A stretch of 64,000 nt of DNA from Bugula neritina (lineage: Eukaryota > Bryozoa > Gymnolaemata > Cheilostomatida > Bugulidae), in contig OZ037768.1 in assembly GCA_964035545.1 (NCBI GenBank), positions 4,827,241 through 4,891,240 on the forward strand. Reading direction: 5' to 3'. The notes beneath the pieces were generated by a model, which was not told where the DNA came from, ran no database searches, and saw only the letters and a list, made by a program, of their open reading frames with translations. Shown in pieces: positions 37,401 through 49,400 of this stretch (the stretch's first letter is position 1; every line of letters starts with the position of its first letter). The position numbers were made by a program, and so were the translations under genes.

Positions 37401-40400
37401 TTTTTTTAATCAGTATGTAATCTTTAATAATTATGTTATTGTTACCTTAATATTTTGTCTTTTGATCTACATTATTGCTATATTCAATCATAGACTGGAT
37501 ATGATGATGGCTATGATGGGTACACAGATGTAAACACATTTAACCCATACCAGTTTGAAGCTGCTCCATTGCTGGTGTGTTATTCACTCTAATTATTCAC
37601 CACCGTTATAATTCTTTATTGCTAGTTAGGCTTATTAGCGTAACTCCCCTTTTCCTTGCATTATAAAAATTGTTTCAACTGTAAGACTACCCTTTGTATA
37701 ATTGCTACAAACAGTTTTCATGTATGTGTACATGCGTTATTCTGCTTATGACGTTTTTGGCCTTCAATTTTTTCAAAGTTTTACTTCAAAATGAAGTTGC
37801 ACAAATAATACAACGACCAATAACAGCCTTAAGTTTATATAACTTCTCAAAATTTGGTTGCGTTGTGGCAATGACTTGACTGACTGAGATAGCCCAAGCT
37901 CCAACTTTACATACCACATGCAATGCTTGAAACTGTAGACATACTTCAACCCTGCCATTTCTGAGTACGCACAGGAGAAACTGAAAGTTGGGAATGACGA
38001 GATACTCACCTCTTCTGCTGAACAACTTCTGCAAATTATTGAGAGGTTCTCGGACCAGCCCCATCATGACAAGTATGCGCTACAGTGGTTCTTAGTTTAT
38101 AATGCAATTAGTAAAATGTTATCGCTTTGATACGGTTCTTCCTGCAACAGTTATATTTTATTTAGTGAACAAAGTGAAAGTTATCAGTATGTAAAAGCAA
38201 TAACTGTTTGTAAAATTTTATTATATAATTATCTGATTAAATCCCTTTCAAGATAGTTTATTGAAGGTTTTCTGCCATTAGAAGGATTTACGCTTGCTAT
38301 TGCTTTGAACCGTAAAAATATATTATATGTTGCAGGAAGACAAAACATAATTTATGATTGCTCAATCCGACATAATGCGCTCATAAAACACATGAATTTT
38401 TATGTCAGATGCAGTCAATTTCAATTTTTCCAATGCTGTGAAGAACAGAATACCTTATGTTGATGATTTGTGTCTTGCAGATGGGTGCAGGGCATGGAGG
38501 AAATGGCTGAACTTCTGGCAGGTGGTCTTGCCTCCCTGTCGGTGGTGGACCCGGCTTCCTTTGACAGTACAGTTAACACTTTGGTAGACTGGACTCTGGA
38601 GTCTCTCAACCTCCAGTCTGCCATGTGCCAACCTGAAACACCCTATAAAGTGCGGCATCTGAAGATGGGAATCCGGTTTACTGGGCAAATGCTGCTGCTG
38701 TATGACCAGCTCACTCTTAGACTCCTTGTAAGTTACTACTGTACTATGTAACTCTGTGTGAGTACTACTGTACTGTATAACTCTGTGTGAGTACTACTGT
38801 ACTGTGTAACTCTGTGTGAGTACCACTGTACTGTATAACTCTGTGTGAGTACTACTATACTGTGTAACTCTGTGTGAGTACTACTGTACTGTGTAACTCT
38901 GTGTGAGGACTACTGTACTGTGTAACTCTGTGTGAGTACTACTGTACTGTATAACTCTGTGTGAGTACTACTGTACTGTGTAACTCTGTGTGAGTACTAC
39001 TGTACTGTGTAACTCTGTGTGAGTTATATTGATATTTAGGAAACTGGAGTGCTGCAGTCTCTGTTTGACCTGTTCAACTCCCCTTACATGGCCACGTCTC
39101 TAAAGCTGCTTGTGCTGAAGACACTGGACCTTCTCACTCAGACCGATCGTGGTCTCAAGTGGTTTCTGGCCGACCAGCCTAGTCAAAAGAGTGGATACCA
39201 ACAATTGGTTGATATCGCACTCACTAAACAGGTACTTTTATATTTTCTCATGTAGTTGTACTCCCTCTCTCTTCATCCGGACTTTTATCATTTTTGTGTT
39301 TACAATGAAAATTCAGAGTGTCAATTTTAATGTTTTACTCACTCTGTTATGCCGTTTTCAAACATTATATGGTGCTGGCCGTTTCCCCGACATTGATTTT
39401 GAGTAAGAAAACTCCTCATCAATTTTTTTCTGTAAAGATATATTTGAAGACGTGACTGTGGATCTGTTTTCAAAAAAAATGTGCTTACTTTTATCTATGT
39501 CACATTTATTTTTTATGCAATTGCAGTTACTACGTTGTTTTAACTATTTTATTTACGATTTACCAAAATACAATTTTAATTAACAAATGTTTAATGCAGC
39601 TAGAATCTAGAGGAATTCTCTTTGTGGAACAGTGCTACTTTATACGTACTTGTATTGTAATATTCTTGTTATATTCTAGAATGCAAGGATTATGGTGGCC
39701 ATATCTCGTTTGTTGCGAAAGCTGCATGTCTTTGAGACGTTACAGAAACTGAAAGATTTAGCTGACAGGTGAGTAGTTATGTTATCACGGTTATAGCTAT
39801 ATAGTCATAATCAGCTTAAAATTTGAAAATTCACTCATTTGCTATTCAAATGTAGATTTGTGTTTCCTTGTTGATGTAACATTTTATTATTAGAGTTGTC
39901 TTCCACTTGCAGTCTTGCTGACCGGACATATAATCTGATGAAAACTCCGATGTCTGATGAGAAACAGCAAGCAGCGTCTGCTGAGGACAGTAACCAATCA
40001 GCATCAAACACCATTTCTTTTGAGAGCTTGGCGGATCAACTGCCTTCCCTAGACGAGGAGGATGTCTATGTAATTGTGGCTTGTTTAGAAGAAGCATATG
40101 CTGTGTATAAACATGCCACAAATCTCATCGTAAGTGTTCAATTAGTTTCTCTATAAATAATTCAAGTTACTTTCTTACTTATGAATTTAAAGGAAACTGG
40201 TTGTTATTCTTTCCAGGCTGAACAAGTTGCCATAAATTTTTCGTCACCAGATATTTATACTTTGAAAATTATTTGTTATATAACTATTACTGTTGGGTTA
40301 CGTGTCCTAAACAATGCAATGTATACATGCAGCATTCAACTTGTTATTGGATTATGGTGATTAATTAATGGGCATTTTATAAAATTGTTTTTCTCAGAAA

Positions 40401-43400
40401 GTTGATTGTCTTTTTTCAACTACAAATGTGTAAAATTATGATAAAAAATTAGTTTAAACTAATAAATCGCTTATATTCAACAATGTAGTAATAAAATTGT
40501 ATCTATATTGTTACATATTGATTATTTATAATTGTTTATGTAACAAAGCTAAATAAATCCCATCTCCCGGCTGTTCTATCTAGGTTTCTTTTTATTAATT
40601 TAAAGCAGCTTTGTTACAACTTCTATTTTACCCTACATATATTTTGGAAAAGAAAATAACTTTTGTTAAATTTTGGGGAATTAAAATTACTAAAGTTTTT
40701 TCAGGATCTTGTGAAAATGCTATTTTACACGTTTTTAGGCTCAGCCTGCTCAATGCAGCATTCCTTCAAGAAAGGTATTTGAAGTTACCCACCCTACCCC
40801 AGACCCCTACCCAGCCCTGCTTAGCATCTTTTCATCCTGGTACGCACACGAGCTATTACTACTGTTACTGATTATAATATTTGTTATGGTATTTGTGGGC
40901 CACCTTTACAATTTGACTGTTTATGTGAACGCTTAGCAGAGACGATGAGCTTCTAAGAATTCGCACCAAGCCCGACTGTTGAAAAATCTGGTTTCTCAAA
41001 TTTCATGTTGTTGTAGAGATTAATTTCACTTATTCATTGATGCACAATAGAAGTAATGCATTTTCTCAAAACAAGCAACGTTTTCTTGTTTCCAATTGGA
41101 AGTTGTCAAAGCACCGCCATAAATGACTTCTCTGGGTTCATTTTGATGCAAATATCTTGGATTGTTGTGAAAATGGGAATTATCTTTAAATATTCAGTAA
41201 ATAATGTTGCCCGTTGAAATTGTGCAATTAAATTTTCATTTGAGTTTCATTTCATATATTTGCAGCAAATTGCTGGAAGTAATATTTGTTCTCATATCAT
41301 CACCTCTTGTATCTGGAGAAGCAGCCATCTTCAATGCAGTGCGTGACCTGATAAATGAGTTGATAAAAACTCAACAAGGCCTTCTATATATCACCACAAA
41401 TGTCGACACCATTAGCTGCATCATGAGAGCTTTACTCCAGGTAAATATTAGAGCCATTGGTTAAATTTAGATTTATCTCCCCTATCTTAACTTTTTATAA
41501 ATAATTTGTATTTGCTAGTAGAGTTATAAGCCAAAGCTGCCGTCTCTAAGTATTTGTTTTATAGCTTTATGCAGTTGACTCATTGAAGGTATATATGAGT
41601 GTTATCGTACTGCACGTGAAAAATCTTTACTTTTCACACTAGGTTTTTATAAAAATAATATTTTATAAGTTATTAAGTGAACAGCAGTTCAATAAAAGGG
41701 CCTCTGCCGTCAATGGCACATGTTGCTGTCTGTGACATGCGGAATCGTCAGCAAGAGATTTCGGAGGCATAATTTCTGTACCTGGAGGCTGCTGCTGTCC
41801 AATGACGCGGTGCCCAACATTATCATAATTAATGTCAGTTAAAATCAGTCCAGTCTCAACACCTTAGTGTCCAGGCTGATTTGCCCACCTCTCCTACCTA
41901 TATGTTAAGTTGTGTCCTAAATTTATTAAACTTTTAATCTACATACTGTCAGATCATAAATCAAATGTTAGAAATGTGCAAATAACCAGTCACCGACAGT
42001 TTCCACCGAAGGTTTTCGTGTATGGCAGTAATACGACCACAACTTCAAGTGATTACTATTTTTAATTATTGTGTCAAATTTTGACTTTGCAGTATGACAA
42101 AGAAGATCCTGATGAAAATTCTGCTCAGACTTTGGGGCTGACTTTAGCCTACCATATGCAGGTACTATTTTATATAACATTACACAATTTTGGCTTAGTA
42201 AAATCTGGTGACAGATATAAATTTGGTGTGAACTTTACTGTTTGTATGAAATGTATATGGTGTGCATCTATTATTACCAAAGACCAAGCATATTTGCATT
42301 GTTAACTGCACATATATTATATTGTGTGATTTTTGCCGGTTACTATCTAAAACAAAACACCATTTAAACAGGCTTTGCAATACGTGGATCAACTCAAAGA
42401 AACTGTATCCCAAATGGAAGCTGAAGAAACAGCTATTGTCGGGGAAGAGGCAGGGTTATTGGCAGTTTTACACACCATGTTTGTTCTTACTGTGAACCCG
42501 ATGGGCCGTGACGCTCTGGTCACTGTTCTAGCTATGGACTTGGAACCTCTACTCGGTCTTATAGCTCCAACAGGTACCATGTAATGATGAGTTATTATGT
42601 GTTGTAACTATTTAGATATTTATCCATTGTCTCCATTATTGAAATGATCAATTGTGTTACAAATTAGCAAGCAATCCACGCAGCTACACGAACTTTGCTG
42701 TGAAGGGCATTTTAAATTCACTTACTTGACACAGTTTTGGTCACAGCTTCAAGCATAGCAAGATTGGGTTAGCAGCTTAGTGTTTGCAATTCCAAGAATA
42801 TCAAGTTTACGACTTAGTGTACCTCTAAGATGTAGAATGTGGAGAATTGAACATGCATGTCTGTAGGTAATGATGAGGTAGATGGAAAGATCAGAACAAG
42901 TACAATAGCCAAGTATGTGAATGATTTGGCTCAGTTGGTTGTTATGTACACCACAGATATCTCTATAATACAGTCCCAGATTCCTCGCCTCATCACACTT
43001 ACAACGTTTGGTTGGTATTGCCTTCTCAATGTTATATTTTACTTTGAAATAACTAATCTGCATAATATACAGCTCAATAGCTCTCACTGTTGATTCTTTA
43101 CATTAGAATATAATATCGGTGTGTACATTTTCTGCTAAGTGGAATCAACAATTTATTCTTTAATGGCTTAAAAAGCCTCAGTTTGCAGGAGATTTTTAAG
43201 CACCAAATTATAAACTTACAAAAGTGTATAATTATGCTTTATGAAGTATATTTTAGCTTATATGTGTCTCTCATTCGGGGAAAATGCAAAATTTTGCTTT
43301 GGAATGGATAGATTGCATTTAGCTTTATGCTAGAGTAGTATATAACACATTTAGAATAAAGATCATTAGTTTTTAAAAATTATCATAAATTTTATTTGTA

Positions 43401-46400
43401 AGTTTATGGATGCGGTACCGTCTGTTGATTGTACCATATTAATCGCTGGTGACACAATAACCCAATAGTTAATATTATCACATTGCTGTGTGGTTACATG
43501 ATACAATTATTTTACAGAAGACTCTACTAAGACATTTGGACTTCTAATGGAGTGGCTGGAGCCTTTCAAAGATATAGGAAAGTTGGACTACACCTGTGTT
43601 AGTGCCTTGGCCAAGTTATTTCATTCTTACGTTGACCAACTGCCTAAGCTGGAGGTTGGACTGGTGTCCTGCCTGAGGATGATGACTAAATTAGCTGTCA
43701 AACCAAAGTCTTCTGCCCTTCATGCAGGTGATTTGTGTAACTTCTTTGATAACAATGTAGTAGGCATAACTCCACCCTCAGCACAAGTGAACTCCTAGTT
43801 CTGGGGTGACAACTCCGCAAGTTTAAATTTTGTAATGACACATTACACATACCCCAATTTCTTCTAGATAGTTATTATAGTCGGATTCTAAAATATAATT
43901 ATGGTCTCATATGAATGTCATTTGGACTGATGAGAATGTAGTTCAAACTTGTGGAATCATTGCTCAGGCTTTTCATTGAATTTTTGATCAAATTTTGATG
44001 AGTGTGTGCTGACAATATCTATCAATATTCTGGTTTACATACTCGCCATTTATTATTGTAGGGTTTGCTCCTGAGGAGTTGTGTTATCAGACAGCTCTAC
44101 TAGAGCTCTATAAAGAAGATTGTCTGGGAGGGTGGATCAAAATCATAGATGTATGCATTACTATATATATGAGCTGTGTCATTTGTATATACTGTGCCTA
44201 AATTTTGAATATGTACTTTATTGAATTATATCAACTGTTTTGCACCTCAATGCTATTAAAATAATATTGCTAAAAGAATCATATTTATCACCTACGTGGT
44301 TGTAGTCCTGCACGGGGTTGTAGTCCTGCACGGGTAGCTAAAATCATCATATGTTAAAATTTTATTTATTTATGCTACTATTTTTGAGTTTATTTTAAAT
44401 TTATTGCGTTTGTAGAACATCCCTCATCTGTAGCAAAAAATTTGATGAAATCAATTTGCACTATGTGGAAAGGCACATCAGTGCTGGTTGTATCGTATTA
44501 AATGGTTGATTGTTTAACTCAGTTTCACTTTGCATATAGAAACTGAGTAAGAAGCATCTACACTCCTGGCAGAGGGGTGTAGCCCTGCCAACAGCGGACA
44601 AGGATATCTTGCTCTACGTAGTGCAGCCTTCGCTGCTGCTTATCCAGACTCTCTTGTCCCAAGTGATAGAGGCTCGTGGCACAGCCTTTCAGGATACTAG
44701 CGCTCTGGAGCCTCTCTTTAGAACCTTCACTGTATTCTGCAGTTTCCCCATTAACTGCGTGCAGTCTGATATGGCCAATCAGGTGAGCAGGCAGCAGCAG
44801 CATAAGTTATATAGTAAATTGATTGTTGTATGTCTGCAAATGCAGGCTACTGTTAGCTTAGTTTGCACTCCAACTTCTAAATGGTTATCACAGGCTTTAT
44901 GCACTTACAGCTGTTGCAACAGGTTTTACTACCAGTATTTCTTGTGCTTGTAGAGAACGGTAAAAAAAGTTAAAATTCACATAGACTCAATTTATAGTTA
45001 ACAGAGTCTATGAAAAAGTTTTTTTTGAAATCAACAGCTACTTGTTTTAATATGTTTTAAAGAATCATTGAATTCCTTATAACTGGAAATATTTTACCTT
45101 GTAGATGCAGAAGATGATTATCGACATCTTAGCTCTGTATACACAGCCTGATATAGTTGGCACTGAGTCAGAGATCAATGATGGTAAGTAGGATTATGGG
45201 ATGCGTGTCACCTTGTGTAACTGACTTAGTGTGATAAATCTGTTTAAAAAAAGACACCAAATTAAGTATTTTAGTCGAATGATTGTATTTACAGCTATGT
45301 CAAACAGTCTGTGGACATCAATGGTCAAATCACTACTGAAGTTCACCATTTCACATCCTTGTGAATATCTCAGTGGAACTCTGATCTTTTCTGAGCTCTT
45401 GCCAGTTCCTCTGCCAATACAAGTGAGTTTACTTCTCTTTACTGTGAAGATCTGTTACTTGAAATTTGTTAATGCCTTTAAAATCATATCTGTACACTGT
45501 TTCAAGTTTTGATATTGTCTGAAATATTATTATACTCTTTTTAGCCATAAGGTATTATTTTGCATAGTTTGAACATCATGTTCATTGTTGGATATAGTTG
45601 TGGACAAATCTACTACGTGAATTGAATGTAAAATAATAGTGATTCAAGACTGTGTGTTATTACATATTTGTATCAACTAAAGTAGCTGTATATATATTTT
45701 TAACATTTCATACAGTGCAGAGAAATATTAGAAGAAAATGACGTGAAGGTGAATATTAACCACAGGATGTTGTGGAGCGCTCATCTGCTACCGATAACCG
45801 GTGATCTGGAAACATTTATTGGGAATATAGCAGGTGTGTAGTCATTGCCAGCAGTAGTGGTTACTATTTGACAAGTTTATTTCTATATATAGAACATATT
45901 ATATATAGAAAATAAAGACAAAAATTAAATCCACTTGACTTTTTTAAATTTAAAGTTGCTAATAAAAAGTGATTAATTTATGCTTGTTTCTGTAGATAAT
46001 TGTTACTATAATTGGTTTAGACGCAGCCTACATGTTTAAAGTAATATTTATGAAGTATAATGAAGCTCTTTTCTCATACATCCTCATGATATTTTGTTCA
46101 GGTTCGAGCTGCTTGCATCTGCAACATGCCTTTAGAAGACTCTGTTGGCAGCTGGCTGACCTGAGTCATCACTTCTCCCAGTTTGTCACCCGCAGCTTAC
46201 TCAAGGCATTCATAGAGAACCTGCCTCCACCTGTCAACAGTGTTGTGACTGAGTCTGCACCTGGTGCGTCACTATTGTATTTGTTGTCGGTTCTAACAAC
46301 ACTGTCAAAGTTTTACTGCCTGCTCAGAGCGGTCGGCGTAAAGCTATTTGGGATATTTAATGTTTAGAGAAGTTTCAAATCTGTGAATTTTCCACACAGT

Positions 46401-49400
46401 ATTATCCAAGCTTCCCTCTGAGAAGTTTTTACCATATGAATAAATCTTTTTTATACACATCCACCAGCTATATCTACTCAGCTCTATCTGTGTTTGCAGT
46501 AGGAGGTTTAGTTAAAACTTACCACATTATGTTGACCAGTTGCCATATTACAATGTAAATTAAATATTGAAACTTTGACTATCAGAAGTCTACTAAATAC
46601 TCTGCCACAAGTCCTGTAAGTGTGAGCACATTGCTGCTTCAGGTGTCACAGAGTCTAGTGGTGATAAGAAGCAGAAGGTATCTTATGTAGCTGACATCGT
46701 GGCTGCTAATATTATCGGAGTCCTGTCATACCTTGTCCAACAAGCACCTGCTAAAACTGCTCTCCTGCATTCATTGCGTGTCAAGTAAGTTTTCTTTGTC
46801 ATGTAGGACTCCAATAATGAGTTTGATTTAAATGTTTATACTTGTAACATGTTGATCATGTGAAGCATTTCTCTACAATAGCATATAGATCTTTGAATAT
46901 ACTGTTACGAGGTTATTCAAAGTTATGAGGTTCTATTTTCACATAGGCAAGACAACTCTTGTAACTACCAAGAATTGTTTGAGAAAGTATTACTCACTCT
47001 GAATACGGTATCAGAATCAACAATACACAGCCAATGTCAGGAGAATATTGTGGTAAGTGCATTTATTGAACTAATAATATTCCCTCAATAATTTCTTCAT
47101 ACCATGTGGGTATTTGTCTATAATGTGTTTTTGTGGTGGAAAACATTGTGCTTAGTACAAAAAACTTAATTATAGGGTTAGATTCTTCTTCTAATATTCA
47201 AGGTTGCATTACTTTACCTTAATATATTTGGTTTATTTAGTCACTTCTTCAGTCCCTGTGTGACATTGAGCTCTCACTCATAGATGACCTGGACAGTGTA
47301 GACATCAACACTCAGCTAGCCAATGAGCTGCCAGATTCTGATACTCACGAGAGAATAACTCTGGCTTTCATGGAGCATATCGGCAACTATGACCATTGCT
47401 ACACGTCCATATTGATGTCTCTGCGTACTCTGCTCATGTATACTGATTACAACTACACCTTCAGCTGCCTGTCAAGGTCTTTACAGTTTTACTATTCTGT
47501 AGCAGCAGTAGTAGTTGTAGTAGTGGTGGTAGTAGTAGTGGTAGTAGTAGTGGTAGTAGTAGTAGTGGTAGTAATGGTAGTAATGGTAGTGGTAGTAGTA
47601 GTAGTAGTAGTGGTAGTAGCAGTGGTAGTAGTAGTAGTGGAGGAATTTGTTGGAAGAATTACGAGTAAATGTAAATTAGTAGAGTAAATGTGTTATTTTG
47701 CCACACATTTTAGAGCGTTGATGAAAGACTCAAGCTCCCTGTACAACCTGTTCACTAGAATTAACAACACCTTCAGTAAAGACTCCTCTGACTGCATATC
47801 CACTCTCTCTACGGCTCTGCAACTCCTAAGGTTCCTTGTGGAAGTTGATGACAGTCCTGAAGCCCAGAGAACTCTTACTGTGTCTGCCAAAGAATTATCT
47901 GTGGTTTGTTTTTAACCTTCTACCGCCCTGTATGCAGTTATCTTTCCTATACAGCTTTTAGCATGCTAAATAAGTGCATGGTATATTTTGTGCCGAACTG
48001 CTGTGAGCTCATTGTGAAGGTTTATTTGAATGTTTTTAAACTGCATTTAAGCTAATTATGTCAGTGACTGTTGAGCAAGTATAACATACTGTATTTTAGT
48101 ATGTATTTTGTGCAGATGGTGAATTGGAAAGTTCAGCCACACCCACTAGATGACCTTGAGAAGTTATTAGTCGACCTTGTGGAGGAGTCACTTGAAGGCA
48201 TAGTTGTCAACATCACTAGTATTAACAAGCTTCTCAAGTCAGTAGAGGCAACAACTGCAGGTAAAACATAACTTAGATATGTTGAATACTGCTTTACCTG
48301 TTATCTCGCAATACTATCTTCCAATATTTTGATATCTTAACAAAACTATGTTTGTCGTACATCTTATCAGCAATAGTGTACCTCCAGTGGACAGCAATAT
48401 CACTATCAGATTGCTCAAGCGGATGAATCAATTGAAGACATATATGCCCAAAGTTTACTATAAAAATAAGTTAACTTAATTTTAAATATATGATACATTT
48501 TAGAATCTATGGATACTAATGATGAAAATACCATCACACTGCCCAACCCAATTACAGTCCAAGAACAGTTTTCCAAGAGGTCTATTTTTGTTGAGTGCAA
48601 CGTCGATGAAGTCAAGCATTCAGCAGCCTATTGGTTGACTAATTTAATGGCTGACGACTCCAATATTGATGATACAGATGACAGGTTATTATTATATCGT
48701 ATTCTTACTCTGTAAATCTCCTGTTAATTTATTCTATTTAATTAACTTTATAAACACACATAGGTTTGTGGTTTTTGTGATGATGATTCAACTATGATAA
48801 AAAATATAAACCATCAATAAGAAAGTTTTGTTTTCATAAAATTATAAGCTACAAATATGTCTGCAATAGGTTTTTACCCACTCATCATCTACTAACATAA
48901 TATATAATTTACAAACTTAGTTACTTTATAAATGTAAAGCACCCCTGCGCGCTTAAGAAATGGCCCAGGTATTAATTAAGCTGAAACTAAAAAGTTCTGT
49001 TTAGACTATGGCTTCAAAATCCTTAGCTAAACTTTATATTATATAAAATTTACAAGTCAACTCGGCATGTCAAGCATGTATTGCTGTATTCAAGGATTCA
49101 AGTGGATATCCTTCAACTTTGTGAGCAGTACATCAAAGACTTCAACATTGAAGATGAGTTGAAGAAAACCGACGCTGATCTTGACAATCTTTCTAAAGTA
49201 ACGGTTGTACACTCCAGGTGGGTATTCCTAGACCAGGAGTGCTCAACCTTTTTTGGAAAAAGGCCGTAAAATAACCCTGAGCCACTAAAAAGGCCACTAG
49301 AAAGTTCAGTGTCAATTTCACTGTCAAAACTCTCTATTGATCAAAGCATATTTTCGAATTTGATATGTATTTATTGGTGTCCGATAAAAATGGCACAGGT

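Noticed and set aside
38728-39024. Coding repeat or CRISPR-like array
   Set aside because: Contiguous 29-bp units, with an in-frame stop in the first unit after the exon. It is intronic.
44298-44333. Duplicated GGTTGTAGTCCTGCACGG
   Set aside because: A simple two-copy tandem duplication in a VIRMA intron with no further structure.
47370-47687. Open frame with a poly-valine run
   Set aside because: It is VIRMA exon 26 read through its donor into an intronic GTA/GTG triplet repeat.
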